Program-made: the position numbers and the translations under genes
The notes under the pieces: model-generated
What the model saw: the letters and a program-made list of their open reading frames with translations, nothing else
Told to the model about the DNA's origin: nothing
The model's database searches: none
Shown: one piece after another, positions 44,955-53,470 of the stretch
How positions within the stretch are numbered: position 1 is the stretch's first letter
Layout: each line of letters begins with the position of its first letter
Origin: Streptomyces olindensis
GTDB lineage: Bacteria > Actinomycetota > Actinomycetes > Streptomycetales > Streptomycetaceae
Direction of reading: 5' to 3'
Assembly: GCA_000696115.1 (NCBI GenBank)
Contig: JJOH01000012.1
Span: 1 to 64,000 of the forward strand
Length of the DNA: 64,000 nucleotides

Positions 44955-46172
44955 TCAGTCGGCGACCGGAGCCTCCGCTTCCGCCGCCCGGGGCGCGCGC
45001 TCCGGCCGGTCGGGCTCCCGGCGTCGGCTCCACCAGGTTGCCACCGGCTCCGTGTACCGCGCGGTGAGCGGCCCCAGGACGACCAGGATCAGGACATACG
45101 CCGTGGCCAACGGGCCGAGGGACGGTTCGATGCCGGCCGAGACCGCGAGCCCCGCGATGACGATCGAGAACTCGCCGCGGGCGACCAGCGCGCCACCGGC
45201 CCGCCAGCGGCCCTTGACGGAGATCCCGGCCCGCCGGGCGGCCCAGTAGCCGGTGGCGATCTTCGTCAGCGCGGTGACGACGGCCAGGCCCAGGGCCGGC
45301 AGCAGGACGGGCGGGATGCTCGACGGGTCGGTGTGCAGCCCGAAGAAGACGAAGAAGACCGCCGCGAACAGGTCACGCAGAGGGCTCAGCAGGGTGTGCG
45401 CACCCTCCGCCACCTCGCCCGACAACGCGATGCCCACGAGGAAGGCCCCCACCGCCGCCGACACCTGGAGCTGCTGGGCGACACCGGCGACCAGGATCGT
45501 CAGGCCCAGCACGACCAGCAACAGCTTCTCCGGATCGTCACTGGAGACGAACCGTGAGATGACCCTGCCGTAGCGCAGGGCCAGGAACAGCACCAGCCCC
45601 GCCGCGCCCAGCGCGATCGCCAGGGTCACGCTCCCGGCCATCAGGCCGACCCCCGCCACCAGCGCCGTCACGATGGGCAGGTACACCGCCATCGCCAGGT
45701 CCTCCAGCACCAGCACGCTGAGGATCACCGGCGTCTCGCGGTTGCCGACCCGGCCCAGGTCGCCGAGCACCTTCGCGATCACGCCGGACGACGAGATCCA
45801 GGTGACCCCGGCCAGGACGACGGCGGCCACCGGCCCCCAGCCGAGCAGCAGCGCCACCGCCGCCCCCGGCAGGGCGTTGAGCGCGCAGTCGACCAGACCG
45901 GACGGGTAATGGGTCTTGAGGTTGGAGACCAGGTCGGTCGCCGTGTACTCCAGGCCCAGCATCAACAGCAGCAGGATGACGCCGATCTCGGCGCCCGTGG
46001 CGATGAACTCCTCGCTCGCGCCCAGCGGCAGCAGACCGCCCTCGCCGAACGCCAGGCCGGCCAGGAGGTACAGCGGTATGGGCGACAGCCGGAAACGCGC
46101 GGCGAACCGGCCGAGCAGGCCGAGGCCGAGGATGATGGAACCGAACTCGATCAACAGGACCGCGGAGTGCAC
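44955..46172 (-). CDS. CPA2-family cation/proton antiporter (KefB/KhtU-like)
   Basis: The 405-residue membrane protein has about 12 hydrophobic segments and the CPA2 pattern GLAFGEGGLLPLG, EIGVILLLLMLGLEYTATDL, ILSVLVLEDLAMAVYLPI and the discontinuous-helix motif FLVGIALSG. It would exchange K+ or Na+ for protons. It ends in a short polar tail. GTG 46172 is 4 bp after the stop of the RCK_C-domain gene, so the two form one operon, as in KhtTU of Bacillus. Confidence 0.86.
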   Translation of the reverse strand: MHSAVLLIEFGSIILGLGLLGRFAARFRLSPIPLYLLAGLAFGEGGLLPLGASEEFIATGAEIGVILLLLMLGLEYTATDLVSNLKTHYPSGLVDCALNALPGAAVALLLGWGPVAAVVLAGVTWISSSGVIAKVLGDLGRVGNRETPVILSVLVLEDLAMAVYLPIVTALVAGVGLMAGSVTLAIALGAAGLVLFLALRYGRVISRFVSSDDPEKLLLVVLGLTILVAGVAQQLQVSAAVGAFLVGIALSGEVAEGAHTLLSPLRDLFAAVFFVFFGLHTDPSSIPPVLLPALGLAVVTALTKIATGYWAARRAGISVKGRWRAGGALVARGEFSIVIAGLAVSAGIEPSLGPLATAYVLILVVLGPLTARYTEPVATWWSRRREPDRPERAPRAAEAEAPVAD

Positions 46173-46176
46173 CGGC

Positions 46177-46662
46177 TCACTCCCGCTCGAGTATCGTCGC
46201 GGCCGCGTCGACGCCCTCACGGGTGCCGACCACGATCAGCGTGTCACCGCCCGCCAGCCGGAAGTCGGGCGCCGGCGACGGGATCGCCTCGGCCCGGCGC
46301 AGCACGGCCACGACCGACGCGCCCGTGTCGGTCCGCATCCGTGTGTCGCCCAGCACCCGCCCGTTCCAGCGCGAGGTCGCGGCCACCTCGACGCGCTCGG
46401 CGACCAGTCCCAGGTCCGTGGTGTACAGCAGGCTCGGGCTGTGGTGCGACGGCTTCAGCGCGTCGATCAGCGATCCCGCCTCCGAACTGGTCAGCCGCAG
46501 CGAGTGCGCGCAGGAGTCGGGATCGTCGGCCCGGTACACGTTCACCGTGCGCGTGCCGTCGCGGTGTGCCACCACCGACAGATGGCGGTGTTCCCGGGTC
46601 TCCAGGTCGTACTGGACCCCGATACCCGGCAGCGGCGTCGCCCTCAGGCGCGGTGCTGACAC
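46177..46662 (-). CDS. TrkA-C (RCK_C) regulatory subunit of the antiporter, KhtT-like
   Basis: The 161-residue soluble protein ends in an RCK_C domain (about residues 75-161: VEVAATSRWNGRVLGDTRMR, then VVAVLRRAEAIPSPAPDFRL and GGDTLIVVGTREGVDAAATI). The N-terminal 70 residues are a separate KhtT-type domain. It would gate the antiporter in response to a ligand or pH. GGGGAAAGAAAC precedes the GTG. The gene pair faces a divergent two-component system 169 bp away. Confidence 0.82.
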   Translation of the reverse strand: MSAPRLRATPLPGIGVQYDLETREHRHLSVVAHRDGTRTVNVYRADDPDSCAHSLRLTSSEAGSLIDALKPSHHSPSLLYTTDLGLVAERVEVAATSRWNGRVLGDTRMRTDTGASVVAVLRRAEAIPSPAPDFRLAGGDTLIVVGTREGVDAAATILERE

Positions 46663-46831
46663 GTTTCTTTCCCCTAGTCCGTGTGGTGTGTGGTGCTGTG
46701 TGTCGGTGTGGTGACCGGTGTCGATCATCGAGTGGTCGACTCCGCATGCTGCCATCCGGCCGTACGGTGACGACATGGGTGTCGTGACGGATATACGCGG
46801 CGGCCGACCGCCGGAGAGGGTGGAGGGGGCG

Positions 46832-47818
46832 ATGTCGTACGCGAAGGCCGGAAGGGGTGGATCCAGGCACGTGTCGTTGTTCTGGCGGATCTTCTCGCTC
46901 AACGCCGCGGGCCTGGTCGTGGCCACCGCGCTGCTGCTCGGCCCGGTCACCGTCTCCACCCCGGTCCTGGCGGGCGAGGCGGTCGTCCTGCTCGGCGGCC
47001 TGGCGCTGCTGCTCGCGGGCAACGCCCTCGTGCTGCGCTTCGGCCTCGCGCCCCTGCAACGCCTGGACCGGGCCATGGCCACCGCCGACCTGCTGCGTCC
47101 GGGATCCCGCCCGGTGGTCGCCGGCCCGGCGGAGACGGCCGGGCTGATCACGACGTACAACACGATGCTCGACCGGCTGGAGGCCGAGCGGGCCACGGGC
47201 GCCGCCCGGGCGCTCTCCGCACAGGAGAGCGAACGGCACCGGATCGCCCGGGAACTCCACGACGAGGTCGGGCAGACCCTGACCGCCGTCCTCCTCCAGC
47301 TCAAGCGGGTCGCGGACCGGGCCCCCGAGGACCTGCGCGAGGAGGTGGGCCAGGCGCAGGAGGCCACCCGGGCAGGACTCGACGAGATCCGCCGCATCGC
47401 CCGCCGGCTGCGCCCCGGTGTCCTGGAGGAGCTGGGGCTGGCCAGCGCCCTGCGCTCGCTCGCCGCCGAGTTCACCACCCATGGGCTGACCGTGCGCCAC
47501 CACGTCACCGGCGACCTCCCCGCCCTGACTCCGGAATCCGAACTCGTCGTCTACCGGGTGGCCCAGGAAGGCCTCACCAACACCGCCCGGCACGCCGGCG
47601 CCGACCGGGCCGAACTCCGGCTCCAGCCGGTGCCCGGCGGTGTCGAGCTCCTCGTACGCGACAACGGCACGGGCCTCGGTGCCGCATCCGAGGGCGCCGG
47701 GATCACGGGGATGCGGGAACGCGCCCTCCTGGTCGGCGCCACCCTCACCGTCGAGCCGGCACCGGGCCGGGGCACCGAGGTACGGCTGCGCGTCCCCGTG
47801 ACCGAAGCACCCCGCTGA
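46832..47818 (+). CDS. NarL-type sensor histidine kinase
   Basis: The 328-residue membrane kinase has two helices (about residues 20-75), a HAMP segment, a HisKA_3 dimerisation domain with H143 in RIARELHDEVGQTL and an HATPase domain (VAQEGLTNTARHAGA, VRDNGTGLGAASEGAGITGM). Ligand unknown; with almost no extracellular loop it probably senses through the membrane. The ATG 46832 follows GGAGGGGG; in-frame starts at 46775 and 46718 lack such a site. The regulator gene follows after 17 bp. Confidence 0.85.
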   Translation: MSYAKAGRGGSRHVSLFWRIFSLNAAGLVVATALLLGPVTVSTPVLAGEAVVLLGGLALLLAGNALVLRFGLAPLQRLDRAMATADLLRPGSRPVVAGPAETAGLITTYNTMLDRLEAERATGAARALSAQESERHRIARELHDEVGQTLTAVLLQLKRVADRAPEDLREEVGQAQEATRAGLDEIRRIARRLRPGVLEELGLASALRSLAAEFTTHGLTVRHHVTGDLPALTPESELVVYRVAQEGLTNTARHAGADRAELRLQPVPGGVELLVRDNGTGLGAASEGAGITGMRERALLVGATLTVEPAPGRGTEVRLRVPVTEAPR

Positions 47819-47835
47819 ACCGAAGGACCCCGCTG

Positions 47836-48489
47836 ATGTCCACCCCGATCCGCGTCCTGCTCGCCGACGACCACACCCTCGTGCGCCGAGGCGTGCGGCT
47901 CATCCTCGACGGGGAGCCGGACCTGACCGTGGTCGCCGAGGCGGGGGACGGGGCAGAGGCCGTCGCGCTCGCCCGGGAGACCCCCGTCGACCTGGCCGTC
48001 CTGGACGTGGCCATGCCCCGCATGACCGGCCTCCAGGCGGCCCGCGAGCTGTCCCGCCGACTGCCCGGCCTGCACATTCTGATCCTGACGATGTACGACA
48101 ACGAGGAGTACTTCTTCGAGGCGCTCCGCGCCGGGGCCAGCGGCTACGTCCTCAAGTCCGTCGCCGACCGCGACCTGGTCGAGGCCTGCCGGGCGGCCGT
48201 ACGCGACGAGCCCTTCATCTACCCGGGCGCCGAGCGGGCCCTCGTCCGCTCCTACCTGGAGCGGCTGCGCCGGGGTGACGGCCTGCCGGAACGCGCCATC
48301 ACCGTGCGCGAGGAGGAGATCCTGAAGCTGGTCGCCGAGGGGCACACCTCGAAGGAGATCGCCGAACTGCTCTTCATCAGCGCCAAGACGGTCGAACGCC
48401 ACCGCGCCAACCTCCTGCAGAAGCTCGGCATGCGCGACCGCCTGGAGCTGACCCGGTACGCGATCCGGGCCGGCCTGATCGAGCCGTGA
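47836..48489 (+). CDS. NarL/FixJ-family response regulator
   Basis: The 217-residue protein has a receiver domain (RVLLADDHTLVRRGVRLIL, phospho-acceptor D57 in LAVLDVAMPRMTG, lysine in GYVLKSVADRD) and a LuxR-type helix-turn-helix (ITVREEEILKLVAEGHTSKE, ISAKTVERHRANLLQKLGMR). It is the partner of the kinase 17 bp upstream. The divergent antiporter operon is a possible target, judged from position only. Confidence 0.88.
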   Translation: MSTPIRVLLADDHTLVRRGVRLILDGEPDLTVVAEAGDGAEAVALARETPVDLAVLDVAMPRMTGLQAARELSRRLPGLHILILTMYDNEEYFFEALRAGASGYVLKSVADRDLVEACRAAVRDEPFIYPGAERALVRSYLERLRRGDGLPERAITVREEEILKLVAEGHTSKEIAELLFISAKTVERHRANLLQKLGMRDRLELTRYAIRAGLIEP

Positions 48490-48552
48490 GCCCGCGGCCC
48501 GGTTGTCCACAGGCGACCGAGCCACTTCCGCCGACCGCCTACCCTTGTCCCC

Positions 48553-50067
48553 ATGAGCAGCATCGACCGGAGCCAGTCAGTGGGCGGCACGCGCACGTAC
48601 GAGGTACGCACCTACGGGTGCCAGATGAACGTCCACGACTCCGAGCGATTGGCCGGGCTGCTGGAGGACGCGGGATACGTCCGCGCCCCCGAGGGCGCCG
48701 ACGCGGCCGACGTCGTTGTCTTCAACACCTGCGCGGTGCGGGAGAACGCCGACAACAAGCTGTACGGCAACCTCGGCCACCTCGCGCCGAAGAAGGCCGC
48801 CCGCCCCGGCATGCAGATCGCGGTGGGCGGCTGCCTGGCGCAGAAGGACCGGGACACCATCGTGAAGAAGGCGCCCTGGGTGGACGTCGTCTTCGGCACG
48901 CACAACATCGGCAAGCTGCCCGTCCTGCTGGAGCGCGCCCGCGTCCAGGAGGAGGCGCAGGTCGAGATCGCCGAGTCCCTGGAGGCGTTTCCGTCGACGC
49001 TGCCGACGCGCCGCGAGAGCGCCTACGCGGCCTGGGTCTCGATCTCCGTCGGCTGCAACAACACCTGCACGTTCTGCATCGTCCCGGCCCTGCGCGGCAA
49101 GGAGAAGGACCGCCGCCCCGGGGACATCCTCGCCGAGATCGAGGCCCTGGTCGCCGAGGGCGTCTGTGAGGTCACCCTGCTCGGGCAGAACGTCAACGCG
49201 TACGGCTCCGACATCGGCGACCGCGAGGCCTTCAGCAAGCTGCTGCGCGCCTGCGGGAAGATCGACGGCCTGGAGCGCGTCCGCTTCACCTCCCCGCACC
49301 CCCGCGACTTCACCGACGACGTCATCGCCGCCATGGCCGAGACGCCGAACGTGATGCCGCAGCTGCACATGCCGCTCCAGTCCGGCTCCGACCCGGTCCT
49401 GAAGGCGATGCGCCGCTCCTACCGCCAGGAGCGCTTCCTCGGGATCATCGAGAAGGTCCGCGCCGCCATCCCGCACGCCGCGATCAGCACGGACATCATC
49501 GTGGGCTTCCCCGGCGAGACCGAGGAGGACTTCGAGCAGACGCTGCACGTGGTGCGCGAGGCCCGCTTCGCCCAGGCCTTCACCTTCCAGTACTCCAAGC
49601 GGCCCGGCACCCCGGCCGCCGAGATGGACGGCCAGATCCCCAAGAAGGTCGTCCAGGAGCGCTACGAGCGTCTGGTCGCCCTCCAGGAGGAGATCTCCTG
49701 GGAGGAGAACAAGAAGCAGGTCGGCCGCACGCTGGAGCTGATGGTCGCCGAGGGCGAGGGCCGCAAGGACGACACCACCCACCGCCTGTCCGGCCGCGCC
49801 CCCGACAACCGCCTGGTCCACTTCACCAAGCCGGACCAGGAGGTCCGCCCCGGTGACGTGGTCACGGTCGAGATCACCTACGCCGCCCCGCACCACCTCC
49901 TCGCCGAGGGCCCCGTCCTCGACGTGCGCCGCACGCGCGCGGGCGACGCCTGGGAGAAGCGGCACGCGGCCGAGCAGGCCAAGCCGGCCGGTGTGATGCT
50001 GGGCCTGCCGAAGATCGGCGCCCCGGAGCCCCTGCCCGTCGCGGCGAGCGGCTGCGGCTGCGACTGA
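48553..50067 (+). CDS. miaB: tRNA-2-methylthio-N6-dimethylallyladenosine synthase MiaB
   Basis: The 504-residue radical-SAM enzyme adds the methylthio group to i6A37 of tRNAs reading UNN codons. N-terminal cluster ligands are C23 in [12 protein letters not shown] and cysteines in FNTCAVREN and VGGCLAQKD; the radical-SAM motif C168-x3-C172-x2-C175 lies in [25 protein letters not shown] domain and a Cys-containing tail (ASGCGCD) end the protein. The ATG lies 7 nt after TACCCT, suggesting leaderless translation. miaA, which makes the i6A substrate, is 1.7 kb downstream. Confidence 0.94.
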   Translation: MSSIDRSQSVGGTRTYEVRTYGCQMNVHDSERLAGLLEDAGYVRAPEGADAADVVVFNTCAVRENADNKLYGNLGHLAPKKAARPGMQIAVGGCLAQKDRDTIVKKAPWVDVVFGTHNIGKLPVLLERARVQEEAQVEIAESLEAFPSTLPTRRESAYAAWVSISVGCNNTCTFCIVPALRGKEKDRRPGDILAEIEALVAEGVCEVTLLGQNVNAYGSDIGDREAFSKLLRACGKIDGLERVRFTSPHPRDFTDDVIAAMAETPNVMPQLHMPLQSGSDPVLKAMRRSYRQERFLGIIEKVRAAIPHAAISTDIIVGFPGETEEDFEQTLHVVREARFAQAFTFQYSKRPGTPAAEMDGQIPKKVVQERYERLVALQEEISWEENKKQVGRTLELMVAEGEGRKDDTTHRLSGRAPDNRLVHFTKPDQEVRPGDVVTVEITYAAPHHLLAEGPVLDVRRTRAGDAWEKRHAAEQAKPAGVMLGLPKIGAPEPLPVAASGCGCD

Positions 50068-50080
50068 TCCCGGACGCAGA

Positions 50081-50106
50081 CGGCGCCCCCAGGAGGCGGG
50101 GCGCCG
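50081..50106 (+). terminator. Hairpin after miaB
   Basis: CGGCGCCCC at 50081-50089 pairs with GGGGCGCCG at 50098-50106 around an 8-nt loop, 14 nt after the miaB stop. No T-run. Confidence 0.6.
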
Positions 50107-50155
50107 CCGTGGTCGGCGTGCGTGCGGGCCGACCCTGAGGGTTACCCTGCCGATC

Positions 50156-50869
50156 ATGCTTGTCGCCGCCGCTGTCTGCCCCTGCCCGCCCCTGCTGGTT
50201 CCCGAGGTCGCCGCGGGCGCCGCTCCGGAGCTGGACGCCGCGCGAGCCGCCTGCAGGGACGCGCTGGGTGTGCTCGCCGCCGCCCGGCCCGGCCGGCTCG
50301 TGGTCGTCGGGCCGGTGGACGGCGCCGGGCTCGAACCGTATCCGCAGGGCACACCAGGGTCGTTCCGCGGCTTCGGCGTCCACCTCGACGTACGCCTGGG
50401 TCCGGGCGAGGGCGCCGACGCGGAACGGCCCCTGCCGTACGCGCTGGCGGTGGCCGCCTGGCTGCTGGAGCGGACCGGGTGGTCCGACGCCCCGGTCGAA
50501 GGGCTCGGCGTGGGGGACGAACTCGCGCCGGCACGGTGTGTCCGGACGGGCAGGGACGTCGCCGAACGGGCCGAGCGCGTGGCCCTCCTGGTGATGGGCG
50601 ACGCCAGCGCGTGCCGGACGCTCAAGGCCCCGGGCTATCTCGACGAACGGGCAGCGCCCTTCGACGCGGAGGTCGCGCGTGCGCTGGGCACGGCGGACCC
50701 GGCCGCGCTCGCCGCGCTGGACACCGGGCTCGCCCACGAGCTGAAGGTGTCCGGCCGAGCCCCCTGGCAGGTCCTGGCGGGCGCGGCCGAGGGCGCGGGC
50801 CTCGGCGGATCACTGCTGTACGAGGACGCGCCGTACGGAGTGGGATACCTCGTCGCCGCCTGGTCGTAG
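50156..50869 (+). CDS. LigB-like (class III extradiol dioxygenase-fold) protein
   Basis: The 237-residue protein is the actinobacterial relative of class III extradiol dioxygenases that lies between miaB and miaA, as in mycobacteria. Features are MLVAAAVCPCPPLLVPEVA at the N-terminus, a PLPYALAVAAWLLERTG helix, the segment VALLVMGDASACRTLKAPGY and LDTGLAHELKVSGRAPWQVL. Metal-ligand histidines of true dioxygenases are not clearly retained, so ring cleavage is doubtful. Its conserved position suggests a link to tRNA modification or to isoprenoid supply, but no function is known. Confidence 0.7.
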   Translation: MLVAAAVCPCPPLLVPEVAAGAAPELDAARAACRDALGVLAAARPGRLVVVGPVDGAGLEPYPQGTPGSFRGFGVHLDVRLGPGEGADAERPLPYALAVAAWLLERTGWSDAPVEGLGVGDELAPARCVRTGRDVAERAERVALLVMGDASACRTLKAPGYLDERAAPFDAEVARALGTADPAALAALDTGLAHELKVSGRAPWQVLAGAAEGAGLGGSLLYEDAPYGVGYLVAAWS

Positions 50870-50920
50870 CCGTTCTTCGGTGGGACCGACGGCGGCGGCT
50901 CCGAGTGCCCTGGCCCGGGA

Positions 50921-50967
50921 AACGGCGGACGGCCGGGAGCGCTCGTGCTCCGCGGCCGTCCGCCGTT
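50921..50967. terminator. Bidirectional terminator between the LigB-like and antitoxin-like genes
   Basis: AACGGCGGACGGCCG at 50921-50935 pairs perfectly with CGGCCGTCCGCCGTT at 50953-50967, with a further inner GGAGC/GCTCC stem. It separates two convergent genes. Confidence 0.82.
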
Positions 50968-50993
50968 GTGCCCTTCAGTGTGCCGTTGTGCGT

Positions 50994-51320
50994 TCAGGAA
51001 GCGGGTGGTGGTGCGTCCGGCGGCGGTGTCGTGCCGCTCGTGCCGGGCGGCGGGGTGGTGCCGCTCGTGCCGGGCGGCGGCGTCGTGCCGCCCGCGTCCC
51101 GTGCGCTGTCGCCCTTGTGCGCGAGTCGGTCCATGGCGCCCTTGGCCCTGCCCGTGCCCGACTGGATCCTGTCGCTGTACTTGCCCTTGGTCCTCTTGTC
51201 GACGACCTGCGCGGCCTTGTCGAGACCGTGCTGGATCTTGTCCTCGTGCCGCTGCGCGAGGTCCGAGACCTTGCCCTTGGCCGGGCCCAGCTTGGCCTTC
51301 ACGTTGTCCAGGAGACCCAT
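50994..51320 (-). CDS. Antitoxin-like protein (MT0933/Rv0909 family)
   Basis: The 108-residue protein starts MGLLDNVKAKLGPAKGKVSD and continues with lysine-rich amphipathic helices containing HEDKIQHGLDKAAQVVDKRT, the pattern of the MT0933 antitoxin family. The C-terminus has three near-identical 9-residue units GTTPPPGTS encoded by tandem 27-bp repeats. No recognised toxin gene is adjacent. The gene at 51347 lies 26 bp upstream on the same strand and may be its partner. Annotation as an antitoxin rests on the family only. Confidence 0.7.
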   Translation of the reverse strand: MGLLDNVKAKLGPAKGKVSDLAQRHEDKIQHGLDKAAQVVDKRTKGKYSDRIQSGTGRAKGAMDRLAHKGDSARDAGGTTPPPGTSGTTPPPGTSGTTPPPDAPPPAS

Positions 51321-51346
51321 GGTTCACCTTCCCTCGCGCGGGGCGC

Positions 51347-51622
51347 TCAGGTACGGGCGCCCTCGCCGGCCTCGTTGTCGGCCGCCTTGTCGGAGGACTG
51401 CTGCTTGGGGATGTCGACGCCTTCGGTCCCGGTGACCTCGGCGCCGGCCTCGGCGGCGGGCTTGTCCGCTTCCGTGGCTCCGTCAGCACCCTTCGCCTCC
51501 GCAGCCTCGGCCGCCTCCTCCGCCTCGGGCCCGGCCTTCGCCGTGTCGGCCTGTGCCTCGGCGGCAGACGACGCCTCCGTTGTGGCCTTCGACCGCCGGA
51601 GAAGTCGTGCAAAAACGCCCAT
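51347..51622 (-). CDS. Hypothetical Ala/Glu-rich small protein
   Basis: The 91-residue protein starts MGVFARLLRRSKATTE and continues with alternating Ala and Glu (AEAQADTAKAGPEAEEAAEA), an acidic, probably unstructured chain. No domain is recognised. It lies 26 bp ahead of the antitoxin-like gene. The 182-bp gap to the divergent miaA gene holds their promoters. Confidence 0.55.
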   Translation of the reverse strand: MGVFARLLRRSKATTEASSAAEAQADTAKAGPEAEEAAEAAEAKGADGATEADKPAAEAGAEVTGTEGVDIPKQQSSDKAADNEAGEGART

Positions 51623-51804
51623 ATCCACTCCATACGTTACTCGTGCGGGCGAAATCCCGCGTTGCCCGGTGCGTCCGTTTGCGCGGCCCGGGCCACCGCC
51701 TCTGCGATCCGGCGGCAGGAACCTCGCAACGGGCAACGACCCCGGGGCCGTGGCGTCACGTAACTCGTTCGAGAGCCGGGTGGGAGGTTTGCGAGACTGG
51801 GGCG

Positions 51805-52743
51805 GTGAGCAGTGCACCCCCCGCCCCCCGCGTCATCGCCGTCGTCGGTCCAACTGCGGCCGGAAAGTCCGATCTGGGCGTCTTCCTGGCCCAGCGTCTC
51901 GGCGGCGAGGTCGTCAACGCCGACTCCATGCAGCTCTACCGAGGGATGGACATCGGCACCGCCAAGCTGACGCCCGAGGAGCGGGGCGGAGTCCCGCACC
52001 ACCTCCTGGACATCTGGGACGTGACCGTCACGGCGTCCGTCGCCGAGTACCAGCGCCTGGCCCGGGAGCGGATCGAGGCGCTGCTCGCCGAGGGCCGCTG
52101 GCCGATCCTGGTCGGCGGCTCGGGGCTCTACGTGCGCGGGGCCGTCGACAACCTGGAGTTCCCCGGCACCGACCCCGAGGTCCGCGCCCGCCTGGAGGAG
52201 GAACTCACCCTGCGCGGCTCGGGAGCGCTGCACGCCCGCCTGGCCGCCGCCGACCCCGAGGCCGCTCGCGCGATCCTGCCGAGCAACGGCCGCAGGGTCG
52301 TCCGCGCCCTGGAGGTGATCGAGATCACCGGTAGGCCGTTCACCGCCAACCTCCCCGGTCATGACTCGGTGTACGACACGCTCCAGATCGGCGTCGACGT
52401 GGCCCGCCCCGAGCTGGACGAGCGCATCGCGCGCCGGGTCGACCGGATGTGGGACGCCGGTCTCGTCGACGAGGTGCGCGCACTGGAGGCGCAGGGGTTG
52501 CGTGAAGGGCGTACGGCCTCGCGCGCGCTGGGCTACCAGCAGGTGCTCGCGGCGCTCGCCGGGGAGTGCACTCTCGACGAAGCGCGGGCCGAGACCGTGC
52601 GTGCCACCAAGCGCTTCGCGCGCCGTCAGGATTCATGGTTCAGGCGGGATCCGCGAGTGCACTGGTTGAGTGGGGCGGCGGCCGACCTCACGGAACTTCC
52701 GCAGCTCGCGCTGTCCTTGGTCGAACGACCGGTTACAGCCTGA
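51805..52743 (+). CDS. miaA: tRNA dimethylallyltransferase MiaA
   Basis: The 312-residue enzyme transfers dimethylallyl from DMAPP to A37 of tRNAs, giving the substrate of MiaB. The P-loop is GPTAAGKSDLG near residue 17, followed by VVNADSMQLYRGMDIGTAKL, HHLLDIWDVTVTASVAEYQR, VGGSGLYVRGAVDNLEFP and the conserved ALGYQQVLAAL. The GTG start gives VSSAPPAP before the P-loop; no clear Shine-Dalgarno lies close to it. Confidence 0.93.
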   Translation: MSSAPPAPRVIAVVGPTAAGKSDLGVFLAQRLGGEVVNADSMQLYRGMDIGTAKLTPEERGGVPHHLLDIWDVTVTASVAEYQRLARERIEALLAEGRWPILVGGSGLYVRGAVDNLEFPGTDPEVRARLEEELTLRGSGALHARLAAADPEAARAILPSNGRRVVRALEVIEITGRPFTANLPGHDSVYDTLQIGVDVARPELDERIARRVDRMWDAGLVDEVRALEAQGLREGRTASRALGYQQVLAALAGECTLDEARAETVRATKRFARRQDSWFRRDPRVHWLSGAAADLTELPQLALSLVERPVTA

Positions 52744-52851
52744 TCACGTCATGGCATCGGGACGCCCAGGCCGTCATCCGGTCCTTCGGCGGCGTGCCAT
52801 CATCGAGCTTCGATCGACCGAGTTGAGTCCTAGTTGGGAGGGCGCGTGGCG

Positions 52852-53364
52852 ATGGAGGCCGGCCCTCGCGACACCGCACAGAGCACCGATCACATCACCG
52901 CCGAGCGGGATGAGCCGGGGCACGAGGACGGACCGGAGCAGGAGACGGACCGCCTCAGCTCCGACGGGCCCGACGAGACGCCGAGTGTGACGGACGACGG
53001 CCCCGAGCCCGACGAGATGTTCGCGGGCGAGGTCGAGGTCGAACTGCGCCCGCAGCGCAGGCTGCGCATCTGGCAGCTCGCGCCCATCGTGGGCCTGGCC
53101 GCCCTCGGCTCCCTGATGTTCGCGTTCCCGCTCGCCTTCGACTTCGGCGACAGCGGGGCCGTCATCGCCATGCTCGGCCTGCTGATCTGCTCCTGCGCGG
53201 CCGGCTGGGGCATGATGGCGGCCCGCCGCGTCGGCTACACCTGGCCGGGCCTGCCGGCGAAGGGCTCGGGCCGCAGACCGGACTGGCGTGTCGTCCTGGC
53301 GTACGCCGTGATGGTGGCCGCGGTGGTCGTCCTGGCCGTGTGGCGGGTGGCCCGGCTCCGCTGA
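52852..53364 (+). CDS. Hypothetical membrane protein
   Basis: The 170-residue protein has an acidic, disordered first half (residues 1-70, rich in Asp, Glu, Thr and Pro) and three hydrophobic helices (IVGLAALGSLMFAFPLAF, GAVIAMLGLLICSCAAGWG and VVLAYAVMVAAVVVLAVW). No family recognised. It sits between miaA and dapF. GGGAGG lies 10 nt ahead of the ATG; GTG 52846 is an alternative start two codons earlier. Confidence 0.65.
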   Translation: MEAGPRDTAQSTDHITAERDEPGHEDGPEQETDRLSSDGPDETPSVTDDGPEPDEMFAGEVEVELRPQRRLRIWQLAPIVGLAALGSLMFAFPLAFDFGDSGAVIAMLGLLICSCAAGWGMMAARRVGYTWPGLPAKGSGRRPDWRVVLAYAVMVAAVVVLAVWRVARLR

Positions 53365-53366
53365 AG

Positions 53367-53411
53367 GCGCCCCGTCAGGGACGCGGGGAACCGCGCGACC
53401 AGCCACCCCCT
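53367..53411. repeat. Candidate interspersed Streptomyces repeat unit
   Basis: The sequence around GACGCGGGGAACCGCGCGAC, directly after the upstream stop codon, resembles a short intergenic repeat I recall from many Streptomyces genomes. GCGCCCC and GGGG parts can pair. Confidence 0.5.
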
Positions 53412-53470
53412 ACCCGGAGGCGATCACCACCCCGGCCCCTTCCCGTGCGGCGCGCCGTACGATCGAGGGC

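Noticed and set aside
44766..45249. Plus-strand frame over the 18-bp minisatellite that reads as hexapeptide repeats
   Set aside because: No ribosome binding site, and the repeat is open in several frames, so the peptide pattern follows from the DNA repeat.
48553..48620. GTCAGTGGGC in the miaB 5' coding region as a further PafBC-type site
   Set aside because: It lies inside coding sequence and has no TAnnnT box at the required spacing.
48577..50625. Minus-strand frame across miaB
   Set aside because: Antisense shadow; miaB motifs on the plus strand are complete.
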